Positions 25,491-33,070 of a stretch of 37,313 bases of DNA are shown here, piece after piece. The stretch is from an uncultured Actinomycetes bacterium (lineage in GTDB: Bacteria; Actinomycetota; Thermoleophilia; RBG-16-64-13). The stretch spans positions 1-37,313 of the forward strand of contig CAIQPS010000016.1 of the NCBI GenBank assembly GCA_903873715.1, read 5' to 3'. The first letter of the stretch is position 1, and each line of letters begins with the position of its first letter. The notes beneath the pieces were generated by a model. The model did not search any database, was not told the DNA's origin, and saw only the letters and a list, made by a program, of their open reading frames with translations. The position numbers were made by a program, and so were the translations under genes.

Positions 25491-26252
25491 CTACCCCAGT
25501 TGGGTGGCCCGCCGGGCCTGCCGCAGCGCGAGGATCCCGGTGAGGGTGGCGAACGCCAGGACAACGCCTGCCCCGATGAGGAGCGGCCGGACCTGCCAAC
25601 CGTCTATCAGCAGCGAACGCATCGCGTCGTAGATGTAGGTGGTGGGGTTCGCCGTCGCCGCCCACTTGAGCCACGTCGCCCCGATGTACTCCTTGGGCAC
25701 GAACGTGGTCGACAGGAAGATCAGCGGGAAGAACGCGAACGTCGCCGCCTCGGCCGCCGCCGCGTTGCGGGTCTTGAGCGACACCGCCACGGCGTAGCCC
25801 GCGAACGCCATACCCCAGAGGAAGGCGTAGAAGAGGACCACGAACATCCCGCCCACGCCGGACGCCGAATGCAGCCCGAGCGCCAGCCCGAGCAGCAGGA
25901 TGATGATCACCTGCGCCACGAGCAACGCCGCCCCGGCGATCATCGGCCCCCACACCAGCGCCAACCGGGAGCTGCGCGTGAGCAGCAGCTTGGTGAAGTA
26001 GCCGGACTCGATGTCGCGGATGAGCAACTGCCCCGCGTTGCCGGCGCCGCCCACCGATGCGGACACGATCGACACCGGGATGATGAACGCCAGGTACGAG
26101 CCCTTGAACCCGGGCAGGTTGGCCACCGACGACAGCCCGGAGTTGAACACGAACAGGAAGAACACGCTGATGGCGACGTTCGGGATGAGCGCCGCCGGCA
26201 CCCGCAGGCTGTTGCGCAGGGAGCGCGTGACGAGGAGGACGATGTCGTTCAT
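25491..26252 (-). CDS. ABC-2 permease, DrrB-like
   Basis: 253 residues, ATG at 26252 overlapping the ATPase stop by four bases. Six hydrophobic segments are visible, with the conserved ANPTTYIYDAMRSLL near the C-terminus, which is characteristic of DrrB-like daunorubicin-resistance permeases. FFPLIFLSTTFVP is the paired segment before it. With the adjacent DrrA-like ATPase it should form a lipid, polyketide or antibiotic exporter; the substrate is not deducible. Confidence 0.9.
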   Translation of the reverse strand: MNDIVLLVTRSLRNSLRVPAALIPNVAISVFFLFVFNSGLSSVANLPGFKGSYLAFIIPVSIVSASVGGAGNAGQLLIRDIESGYFTKLLLTRSSRLALVWGPMIAGAALLVAQVIIILLLGLALGLHSASGVGGMFVVLFYAFLWGMAFAGYAVAVSLKTRNAAAAEAATFAFFPLIFLSTTFVPKEYIGATWLKWAATANPTTYIYDAMRSLLIDGWQVRPLLIGAGVVLAFATLTGILALRQARRATQLG

Positions 26253-27394
26253 CGGCGGCGGCCTCTCTTGGACGTGCGGCGCCCGGAGGCTTCAGCGGCG
26301 GCATCAGCGGAGTCACCGGCCCCAGCGACGCCTGCGGCATCGCCAACCTCTGCGGCTGCCCCGTTCGCGCCGTTGCCGGCGGCCTGCTTGGGACTGAGCC
26401 GATGCCCGGTGGCCTGGAGGAACACGTCGTCCAGGGTGGGCTCGCTCACCGTGAGGCCCTCGAGGGCCAGACCGGCCTCGTCCAGCGTCCGGATGAGCTC
26501 CGGCAGCCGGCCCGCGGCCGTGGTGAAGTAGCAGAGGAGGCTGGGGCCGTCCAGACGGCGGTCCGGAGCCTGGCGAGAGAGAACGTCGCCGGCCCGGGCG
26601 GCGGCGTCGGGGGAGGCGAACGTGAACTTCACGACCTCGTTGCCGATGCCCCGCTTGAGCGCCTCGGGCGCTCCCTGGGCGACTATGCGGCCCCGGTCGA
26701 TGATGGCCACTTCGTCGGCGAGCTTGTCCGCTTCCTCGAGGTACTGGGTCGTCAGGAAGATGGTCATGCCCTTCTCGCGGTTGAGGCGGCGGACCTCGTC
26801 CCAGATGGCCGACCTGCTGACCGGGTCGAGGCCGGTGGTGGGCTCGTCGAGGAACAGCACCAGCGGGTCGTTCACCAGAGCGAGAGCGAGGTCGAGGCGG
26901 CGCCTCATCCCGCCGGAGAACTGGCCGACGCGCTTCTTGGGATCCACGTTGTCCAAGCCCACGGTGGCGAGGAGGCGCTCGGCGGTCGCCCGGGCCTGCT
27001 CGCGGTCGGCACGGAAGAGCCGGGCCTGAAGGACGAGCATCTCCCGGGCGGTCATGAGCCCGTCGAGGCCGACCTCCTGCAGGGCCACGCCCACGCGTTC
27101 CCGGACCTCGCCCTGCTGCTCGGACACGTCGAACCCGGCCACCCTGGCCGAGCCGGCCGACGGTTTGAGGATGGTGGTGAGCATCCGCACCATGGTGGTC
27201 TTGCCCGACCCGTTCGGCCCGAGAAAGCCGAAGATGCGCCCCGAATCGATGGTCAGGTCGACGCCGTCCACCGCCGTCATGTCGGCGAAGGTGCGGGTCA
27301 ACCCCCTTGCCCAGATGCTGCGATCCAAGCCCATTTCGGTGCCCCTGCCCATGCCGGCGTCCTTGCCCATGTCCATCCCCATACCAGTACCCAT
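26249..27394 (-). CDS. ABC ATPase, DrrA-like
   Basis: 381 residues from the ATG at 27394. Walker A is GPNGSGKTTM, the signature is QFSGGMRRRLDLALA, Walker B is VLFLDEPTTGLDP, and LTTQYLEEAD carries Gln where the switch region has His, as in DrrA. The end is a Ser/Ala/Lys-Arg-rich tail after VSEPTLDDVFLQATGH, the DrrA C-terminal box. The N-terminus, before the core at about residue 25, is unusually Met/Gly-rich, with seven Met in the first 21 residues. CATAAT seven bases before the ATG suggests a leaderless start; the ATG at 27334 is an alternative. Confidence 0.9.
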   Translation of the reverse strand: MGTGMGMDMGKDAGMGRGTEMGLDRSIWARGLTRTFADMTAVDGVDLTIDSGRIFGFLGPNGSGKTTMVRMLTTILKPSAGSARVAGFDVSEQQGEVRERVGVALQEVGLDGLMTAREMLVLQARLFRADREQARATAERLLATVGLDNVDPKKRVGQFSGGMRRRLDLALALVNDPLVLFLDEPTTGLDPVSRSAIWDEVRRLNREKGMTIFLTTQYLEEADKLADEVAIIDRGRIVAQGAPEALKRGIGNEVVKFTFASPDAAARAGDVLSRQAPDRRLDGPSLLCYFTTAAGRLPELIRTLDEAGLALEGLTVSEPTLDDVFLQATGHRLSPKQAAGNGANGAAAEVGDAAGVAGAGDSADAAAEASGRRTSKRGRRR

Positions 27395-27401
27395 CGTCGG
27401 G

Positions 27402-27407
27402 ATTATG
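27402..27407 (-). promoter_or_regulatory. -10-like box of the DrrA-like gene (leaderless)
   Basis: CATAAT at 27407-27402 on the minus strand, seven bases before the ATG at 27394, with no ribosome site in between. Confidence 0.45.
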
Positions 27408-27414
27408 CCGCGCT

Positions 27415-28296
27415 TCAGGTGAGGAAGTAAAGCAATGCTGGGATCACCGGGATGGCCATCAGCGTGGTGGCGAGCACCACCGAGGCGACCAGTTCGTGCT
27501 CGTTCTTGTACTTGGCGGCCAACACGGAGACGAACACCGCCGACGGCATCGTGGCTTCGAAGATCACCACGGCGCGATTCACTCCGGCCAGCGCGAAGAT
27601 CCACACGGACAACATCGCGAAGGCGAAGCCGCCGCCCACGCGCAGGACGCTGGCCACCGCGGTCAACGGTATCTGGTTGAACCGGAACCGTCCGACGCTG
27701 ACGCCGAGGATCAACAGCATCAGCGGAACGCCGGCCTGGCCGAGGAGGTTGACCGAACCCTCGACCACCTTGGGGATGGGCACGTGCCCCAGACTGAGCG
27801 CCAGCCCGATGATGGCCGCCCACATCAGCGGAGTCTTGACCATGACCAAGAGGCCCTGCTTGATGTCCTTCTCACCAGAGGCCACGTAGACGCCCAGCGA
27901 GTTCAGGATGATCCCCTGCGGGATGTACATGAGGATGGCGAGCGCCGCCCCTTCGGACCCGAACGCCAGGAAGATGATGGGCAGCGGGATGTTCACATAG
28001 TTGCTGAACACGATGGGCAGGTAGAGCCCGGAGTGTTTCTGCCGGAGCGCCGCGAAGAGGATCCGCGCCAGGACCAGGTTGCCCACCATCCCGATGAGGC
28101 ATGCCGCCCACAGCTTCGTGGCGTCGCTGAGGACGACCTTGCTGGTGATCATCGAGTGGAAGGCCATGGCCGGGACGGCGACGTACATGGAGATGTCGAT
28201 GAGCGGCCCCATGTTGACCTTCGCGAACCGCCCGAAGAGATAGCCGACGACGACGACGAAGAACGTGGGCCCGATGATGTTGACTATCTGGTGCAC
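27415..28296 (-). CDS. AEC-family (auxin efflux carrier-like) transporter
   Basis: 293 residues with about ten hydrophobic segments, split by a cytoplasmic loop near residues 140-150. The first half contains the conserved FSNYVNIPLPI stretch (the NxxN/P region of MdcF-like carriers), and the C-terminus has EATMPSAVFVSVLAAKY. Bacterial members include malonate and other organic-acid transporters. The GTG at 28296 has no ribosome site but follows TAACCT by six bases, another leaderless pattern. It is divergent from the steroid-reductase-like gene. Confidence 0.87.
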   Translation of the reverse strand: MHQIVNIIGPTFFVVVVGYLFGRFAKVNMGPLIDISMYVAVPAMAFHSMITSKVVLSDATKLWAACLIGMVGNLVLARILFAALRQKHSGLYLPIVFSNYVNIPLPIIFLAFGSEGAALAILMYIPQGIILNSLGVYVASGEKDIKQGLLVMVKTPLMWAAIIGLALSLGHVPIPKVVEGSVNLLGQAGVPLMLLILGVSVGRFRFNQIPLTAVASVLRVGGGFAFAMLSVWIFALAGVNRAVVIFEATMPSAVFVSVLAAKYKNEHELVASVVLATTLMAIPVIPALLYFLT

Positions 28297-28302
28297 CTAC
28301 CG

Positions 28303-28308
28303 AGGTTA
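28303..28308 (-). promoter_or_regulatory. -10-like box of the AEC transporter (leaderless)
   Basis: TAACCT at 28308-28303 on the minus strand, six bases before the GTG at 28296. It fits the TANNNT form, and no ribosome site is present. Confidence 0.4.
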
Positions 28309-28335
28309 CCGCACGTCGGGGGCGGCGCCGCATGA

Positions 28336-28341
28336 TATAAA
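28336..28341 (+). promoter_or_regulatory. -10 box of the steroid-reductase-like gene (leaderless)
   Basis: TATAAA seven bases before the ATG at 28349, with a TG just upstream (extended -10). No ribosome site lies between the box and the ATG. Confidence 0.5.
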
Positions 28342-28348
28342 CGCCCTC

Positions 28349-29110
28349 ATGGACGAACTCGTTTTCTACCACTGGCTTGCCATCGCCTGGATGGCGCTCG
28401 CTGTGGTCACCTTCGTGGCCCTCTTCTTCATCACCGCCCCGTACGGGCGCTTCACCCGCAAGGGCTGGGGGCCGCGCATCGAGTCACGCTGGGGCTGGAT
28501 CATCATGGAATCGCCGTCGATCATCGCGATGGTGGTGCTCTTCGCCATCGGGCCGCAGCGGACGAATCCCGTGGCGATCGTGCTGGTTCTCCTGTGGGCG
28601 GTGCACTACGTCCACCGCACGTACATCTTCCCGTTCCGCCTGCACAGCAGCCGGCAGAGCATGACGGTGTCGGTCATCCTGATGGCGGTGGTGTTCAACC
28701 TGGGCAACGGCTATCTCAACGGCCGCTATCTCTTCGACCTGGGCCCGGCCCTGCAGACCTCCTGGTTCGGCGACCCGCGGTTCATCATCGGGATCCTCCT
28801 GTTCATAGGCGGCTACGCGCTCAACCAGCACGCGGACAGGGTCCTCATCGGCCTGCGCAAGCCCGGCGAGACCGGTTACAAGATCCCCCGAGGCGGCGCC
28901 TACCGGTTCATCAGCTGCCCCAACTATCTCGGCGAGATGATCGAATGGGCCGGCTGGGCGCTGATGGCCTGGAACCTCGGCGCAGTCGCATTCCTCGTCT
29001 GGACAGTCGCCAATCTTGCTCCCCGGGCGTTCCGCACCCACCGCTGGTACGGGCAGGAGTTCGCGGACTACCCGAAGGAGCGGAAGGCGCTCATCCCCTT
29101 CATCGTCTAG
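28349..29110 (+). CDS. Steroid 5-alpha-reductase-like membrane protein (SRD5A family)
   Basis: 253 residues with six or seven membrane segments, close to the 259 of human SRD5A1. The C-terminal domain follows the eukaryotic pattern nearly residue by residue: YKIPRGGAYRFISCPNYLGE, then IEWAGWALMAWN, APRAFRTHRWYGQEFADYPKERKALIPFIV. The Asn and Glu in NYLGE, the His and Tyr in HRWY and the FADYPK box are the NADPH-binding positions of the family. Eukaryotic members reduce the delta-4 bond of 3-ketosteroids or the polyprenol in SRD5A3. It is followed 34 bases later by a membrane protein gene. Its natural substrate is not known. Confidence 0.88.
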   Translation: MDELVFYHWLAIAWMALAVVTFVALFFITAPYGRFTRKGWGPRIESRWGWIIMESPSIIAMVVLFAIGPQRTNPVAIVLVLLWAVHYVHRTYIFPFRLHSSRQSMTVSVILMAVVFNLGNGYLNGRYLFDLGPALQTSWFGDPRFIIGILLFIGGYALNQHADRVLIGLRKPGETGYKIPRGGAYRFISCPNYLGEMIEWAGWALMAWNLGAVAFLVWTVANLAPRAFRTHRWYGQEFADYPKERKALIPFIV

Positions 29111-29144
29111 TCCCGCAGGTCCGTCCGGTGGGTGAGGTGAGCAC

Positions 29145-29906
29145 ATGAGACCCAACTCGCAGATGCGCGCGAACGCGCCCGTCGCCCGAAGTGTCTTCTG
29201 GGTGATGATCACCCTGCTCGCCTGGGAGATCTACCAGGCCGCGCGGGAGAACACGGCGGTCCAGTCGGGCTCGTGGTCGCACACCTGGTACGACCTGGTG
29301 TTCATCGTCTTCCTGCCCGCCCTCACGGCCTTCGCCCTCACCCGTCTGTTCCTGGTCCTCACGCAATCCAACCGGGGCACGCTCAACGTCTATTCGGTCA
29401 TCTCGAGCCCATACGCCTGGATGTTCTGGGTCGGTCTGGCGATCGGCCTGTCCGGCTACGGCATCCACATGGCCGCCCACTCTCTCTTCCGGGCCATGCC
29501 CGAGGTGCTGGCCCAGGGCGAGTTCGCCGCGAAGATCCGCTTCCTCGACGTGCACCTGGGGTACGGGCTGCTGGGATTCGGGTTCTTCTTCGCCACCCTG
29601 GCGATCATCTTCCTCGGCCAGGGCCGAGCCCAACGGCTGTCCGGCGGCGAGAGCCTCCTGTTCATGATCGGCTCGCTCATCACGTACGGGGGCATCCTCG
29701 TCTACATGGGGGTCGGCGGCGGCCAGATCTTCGGGGCCATCGCGGCCAGCTTTCTGCTGTGCCTGGCGAGTTTCTGGATCCTGCCTTCGGTCAGCGAGGT
29801 GGCACTGGACCCCATCGGCGCGCTCGTGACGCCGGGGGCCGCGGCCGCCTTCATCACGCTGGTGGTATGGACGGTGATCGTCGGGGGACAGCCGACCTGG
29901 CCGTAG
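29145..29906 (+). CDS. Polytopic membrane protein of unknown function
   Basis: 253 residues, ATG at 29145 with a GGTGAGGTGAG ribosome site. About seven hydrophobic segments, with conserved-looking polar residues in them: HMAAHSLF and FLDVHLGYG contain three His within or next to the membrane, suggesting metal or haem binding or a redox role. I do not recognise the family. It lies 34 bases after the steroid-reductase-like gene on the same strand and is probably co-transcribed with it. Confidence 0.8.
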   Translation: MRPNSQMRANAPVARSVFWVMITLLAWEIYQAARENTAVQSGSWSHTWYDLVFIVFLPALTAFALTRLFLVLTQSNRGTLNVYSVISSPYAWMFWVGLAIGLSGYGIHMAAHSLFRAMPEVLAQGEFAAKIRFLDVHLGYGLLGFGFFFATLAIIFLGQGRAQRLSGGESLLFMIGSLITYGGILVYMGVGGGQIFGAIAASFLLCLASFWILPSVSEVALDPIGALVTPGAAAAFITLVVWTVIVGGQPTWP

Positions 29907-30022
29907 ACGGGCCGCCGCGCCGGGCGACCAGCCCCTGAGCCGCGGCCTACCGTGACCGGCGACCCGAGCGCCGAGTCGAAGACCTGTCGGCGCCGCACCG
30001 CCGGGACCTCCGCCCCGACTGC

Positions 30023-30028
30023 TATAAT
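30023..30028 (+). promoter_or_regulatory. -10 box of tRNA-Ser
   Basis: TATAAT 34 bases before the tRNA. A short hairpin (CCGCCT / AGGCGG) lies at 30030-30047 in the leader. No good -35 box. Confidence 0.6.
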
Positions 30029-30061
30029 CCCGCCTGCTTAGAGGCGGACCCCCGCACTCGC

Positions 30062-30152
30062 GGAGTGGTGTCCGAGATGGCTTAAGGAGCACGACTGGAA
30101 ATCGTGTAGGCGGCTTAACCCCGTCTCGAGGGTTCGAATCCCTCCCACTCCG
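30062..30152 (+). tRNA. tRNA-Ser (anticodon GGA)
   Basis: Acceptor GGAGTGG pairs with CCACTCC, with discriminator G at 30152. The anticodon stem CACGA/TCGTG encloses CTGGAAA, giving GGA, which reads UCC/UCU. A long variable arm follows (class II), and the T-arm is GAGGG TTCGAAT CCCTC. The 91 bases do not encode CCA. Its last 19 bases are repeated 178 bp downstream. Confidence 0.96.
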
Positions 30153-30333
30153 CCTCAGTTCCCCAACCCCACAGCGACTCAATCCATGTCTGGATTCGAA
30201 CCCGCGAGGGCGCGAGCGTCAGCGAGACAGTCCCTTTGGACTGTCGAGCAGTGAGCGGTCTGAGCCGAGCCGGACGGCGAGGCGAGGACGGCGGTTGCGA
30301 AGCAAGCGCGTCGAATCCCTCCCACTCCGCCTG
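30134..30333. repeat. Direct repeat of the tRNA-Ser 3' end (att-like pair)
   Basis: A 22-bp exact direct repeat beginning TCGAATCCC and ending CTCCGCCT occurs at 30134-30155 (inside and just past the tRNA) and at 30312-30333. The 156 bases between hold a hairpin (GACAGTCC/GGACTGTC, 30225-30244) and an inverted copy of the T-arm (GGATTCGAACCC, 30192-30203). No integrase is present. It could be a relic of integration at the tRNA or a short repeat family that copies tRNA tails. Confidence 0.85.
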
Positions 30334-30442
30334 GAGCATCTTCTTCAGCAGGCGCCCGCTCAGAACCGGACTTTAGTCCCGTATCCAAATCGCCCTCCGT
30401 TCGTTACAGTCCTGGCGGGTCCGCTTTTTCGAGGAGGGCGAC

Positions 30443-31708
30443 ATGTTCTGCACCGCGTGCGGCAACGCCATCAAGGATGGCGACCGCTTCTGCTCCGGCT
30501 GTGGCGCACAAGTGACGGCAGCCGCGACCAGCCCGCCGATCGAACCCGCTCCGGCAGCCGGCGAGGCCGCACAGGAGACGTCGACAGCCGCCGAGCCGCT
30601 CGCCGCCCCTGCGCCGCCCACGGCACCGTCTCCGCCGGCCCCGCCCGAACCGCCCGCCACCGGCCCGGCGCCCGTCCCCCGGAAGCGCCGCGACCCGGCC
30701 CTCATCGTCGCCATCGTCGCCGGCGCGATCGTGGTCCTGGCCGGGATAGGGCTCGGCCTCTTCTTCGCTCTGGGGGACGGTGACGCGCAGGAGGCGGCAT
30801 CGACCACCACGGTGGCCTCCATCCCGCCCACCACGACCAGCGCCGCGCCGACCACCACCGCCATCGCCATCACCACGACGACCACGGCGGCCCCCACGAC
30901 GACGACCGTGGCGGCCACCACCACGACGGCCGAACCGACTACGACCACCGACGGCGAGACCGCCGTCCTCACCGCGCGGGCCGCCGAGTGGCTCGACCTC
31001 CTCGAGTCCATCCCGGGGACCAAAGAGGACCTGACCGCGAAGATCGCGGCCTTCCTCACGCCCAAGAGCGAAGCAGCGGCGCGGGCTGCCGAATACCAGG
31101 AGGCCTGGCGGACGCCTGCCGACCCGGCCGACATCATAGAGGCCGATCCCTGGGACAAGATCACCAGGGTGACGTTCTCGGGGGACGGCTCGCGCGCCGT
31201 CACCGTCCTCACCGTGCGACTGCGGTGCCGTGACGGGCTCACCACCAGAGGCATCGAGGCTTTGGGGTGGAAGAAGGAGGACGGCACGTGGCTGCGGACC
31301 ATCGACTACGACCCGCTCGGGCCCGCCAAGGGCGCGATCGTGGCGTTCGGCAGTTCCGTGAAGGTGGGCCCGCTCGTGTGGGCGCCGGTCACGGTGCACG
31401 AGTTGAAGCACCTCGGCGTAGGTGAGGGCCCGACCGCCATAGGGATGTTCCTCACGGTGGACTTCTTCGTCCGGAACGAAGGCACCAAGAGCGTGGTCCC
31501 GGGCGACTTCACGGTGACGGCCACGGCCGCGGACGGGAAGATCCTGCCCCTGTCAAAAGCCGCCGACAAATGGTGGACGGAAGACGCCGGCCTCCGGAGC
31601 ACCGCGATCCCGGCCGGAGACTGGACCTACCTGTGGTACACCTTCGACGCGCCGGCGGGCGTGAACCTGCATGGACTCAAGTACAAGGTGACGGGCCCGG
31701 GCGCCTAG
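30443..31708 (+). CDS. Zinc-ribbon membrane protein with Thr-rich linker
   Basis: 421 residues, ATG at 30443 with GAGGAGGG upstream. N-terminal zinc ribbon CTACG and CSGCGA (residues 3-21), then a Pro/Ala-rich stretch, a basic PRKRRD and one membrane segment (about residues 90-110). A Thr-rich linker (TTTT tracts, residues about 119-170) leads to an ordered extracellular region. Its last ~150 residues, with IGMFLTVDFFVRNEGTKSV and a WYTFDAP ending, resemble DUF4352-like beta-sandwich domains. A single-pass protein that carries a cytoplasmic zinc ribbon and an outer beta domain is common in actinobacteria, but the role is unknown. Confidence 0.85.
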   Translation: MFCTACGNAIKDGDRFCSGCGAQVTAAATSPPIEPAPAAGEAAQETSTAAEPLAAPAPPTAPSPPAPPEPPATGPAPVPRKRRDPALIVAIVAGAIVVLAGIGLGLFFALGDGDAQEAASTTTVASIPPTTTSAAPTTTAIAITTTTTAAPTTTTVAATTTTAEPTTTTDGETAVLTARAAEWLDLLESIPGTKEDLTAKIAAFLTPKSEAAARAAEYQEAWRTPADPADIIEADPWDKITRVTFSGDGSRAVTVLTVRLRCRDGLTTRGIEALGWKKEDGTWLRTIDYDPLGPAKGAIVAFGSSVKVGPLVWAPVTVHELKHLGVGEGPTAIGMFLTVDFFVRNEGTKSVVPGDFTVTATAADGKILPLSKAADKWWTEDAGLRSTAIPAGDWTYLWYTFDAPAGVNLHGLKYKVTGPGA

Positions 31709-31748
31709 AACGGCGCTCCGGCGGCAGGCAGGCCGCCCCGGCCGGCGG

Positions 31749-32525
31749 TCAGATGACGTGGCTGTCGGCCGAGATGCCCCCGTCCACCGCCAGCTTCTGC
31801 CCGGTCACGAACCCCGACTCGTCGGAGGCCAGGTAGACGTACAGCGGCGCCACTTCCTCCGGGAGGCCCCGCCGGTGGCCGAGAGGGGTGCCCTGCTCGA
31901 TGCGCGCCGCCCTGTCCGGGGTCTCGCGGACACCCGAGGCTGCGAGGATGCCCGTCGATATCGCCCCCGGCTGCACCGCGTTCACCCGGATGCCGTACTC
32001 GGCCAGTTCCGAGGCGGCGGTGAGGGTCATCGAGAGGATGGCTCCCTTGGTCGCCGCATACACCACCCCGCCGTGCTGCCCGTGGTCGGCCGCTATGGAC
32101 GAGGTGTTGATGATGGAGCCGCCGCCCGTCTTCATCATCGCCCGGGCCGCGTGTTTGATGCCGAAGAACGTGCCCTTCTGGTTGACGGAGGTCACGAGGT
32201 CGAAGTCTGCCTCGGTCAGTTCCGTGACCGGCCCCACCCGCATCACACCGGCGTTGTTGACCATCACGTCGAGCCGGCCGAACCGGTCGACGGCCGCCCG
32301 CACGAGCCTGATGACGTCGTCCTCTTTGGAGACGTCGGCCGCCACGTAGAGAGCCTCGCCTCCCTCGGCCTGGATGGCCGTCACGGTCGCCTCGCCGCCG
32401 CCGTCGGTGCGGCTGTCGCTCACCAGCACCTTCGCTCCCTCTCTGCCGAACGCCACCGCCACCGCCCGGCCGATGCCGGACCCCGCTCCCGTCACGATGG
32501 CCACTTTGTCCCGAAGCCTGTCCAT
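31749..32525 (-). CDS. Short-chain dehydrogenase/reductase (SDR)
   Basis: 258 residues, ATG at 32525 with AAGGAG upstream. Classical SDR motifs: cofactor loop TGAGSGIG, DV after it, NNAG, the catalytic Ser in INTSSIA, and YAATK with Tyr and Lys, then PGAIST. The C-terminus reads LASDESGFVTGQKLAVDGG, as in FabG-like and sugar or steroid dehydrogenases. The substrate is not determinable. It lies between the zinc-ribbon gene (convergent, 40 bases apart) and ffs. Confidence 0.92.
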   Translation of the reverse strand: MDRLRDKVAIVTGAGSGIGRAVAVAFGREGAKVLVSDSRTDGGGEATVTAIQAEGGEALYVAADVSKEDDVIRLVRAAVDRFGRLDVMVNNAGVMRVGPVTELTEADFDLVTSVNQKGTFFGIKHAARAMMKTGGGSIINTSSIAADHGQHGGVVYAATKGAILSMTLTAASELAEYGIRVNAVQPGAISTGILAASGVRETPDRAARIEQGTPLGHRRGLPEEVAPLYVYLASDESGFVTGQKLAVDGGISADSHVI

Positions 32526-32643
32526 GCGTAGCTCCTTGAGAAGCGATGCGATCCACGATGTCTTCCAGGATAGTCCCACGACGAAGAAGGTGACGGGCCT
32601 CGCCGGGCCGCCCCGCTACCAGGCCCGGTGCCGCGTCACTGCT

Positions 32644-32649
32644 GTATAC
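32644..32649 (+). promoter_or_regulatory. -10 box of ffs (SRP RNA)
   Basis: TATACT ending about 8 bases before the paired 5' end of the SRP RNA. Confidence 0.55.
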
Positions 32650-32656
32650 TCCCCGG

Positions 32657-32935
32657 CGACCGTGCTAGGTGGGGAACTAGCGGTGCCCTGTACCCGCAAA
32701 CCGCTTCAGCGGGACGGAATCCCCACCCTAGGAGCGGGCCTGTGAGGTCTGACATCGGCAAGTGGTGTTGACGGCCAGGTCCTACGCAATGGAACTCCGT
32801 GAACCGGGTCAGGACCGGGAGGTAGCAGCCCTAAGCGGACTCTTTCATGTGCCGTGGGGTCGCTTGGTCTGAGCTGACTACCGGTGGGCGCTCGGAGGTC
32901 TGTCTTCGAAGGTGGGTGCACGGTCCTCGTTTTCT
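32657..32935 (+). ncRNA. ffs: Signal recognition particle RNA, large (Alu-domain) type
   Basis: The universally conserved domain IV hairpin is present: GGTCAGGACC, the GNRA-type GGGA loop, and GGTAGCAGCCC at about 32808-32831. The 5' part (GCTAGGTGGGG, AACTAGCGGTGCCC) matches the Alu-domain region of long bacterial SRP RNAs. The ends pair: GACCGTGC at 32658-32665 with GCACGGTC at 32918-32925, followed by TTTT at 32930. That gives about 280 nt, the length seen in Bacillus scRNA. The exact ends are estimated from pairing and the -10 box. Confidence 0.88.
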
Positions 32936-33070
32936 CCCCGCAGGTCCAAGACCGGCGGGTCTCGCGGAAAGCGACCGCCGATGGCCGGGACGCCGCCTGA
33001 GCACCTGGCCGCCTGCTCATCAAGGCCCTCGGCCGGGACCGCCCGAACGACGAGTGTCTCGTCACCTTCC

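Noticed and set aside
30115-30388. Short minus-strand frames across tRNA-Ser (peptides with a WEGFEP-like run)
   Set aside because: They are translations of the reverse of a tRNA and its tail repeat, a well-known spurious protein type.
32936-33070. A further small gene between ffs and the end of glgP
   Set aside because: No ribosome site, no motif and no stable fold beyond the ffs terminator region is apparent.
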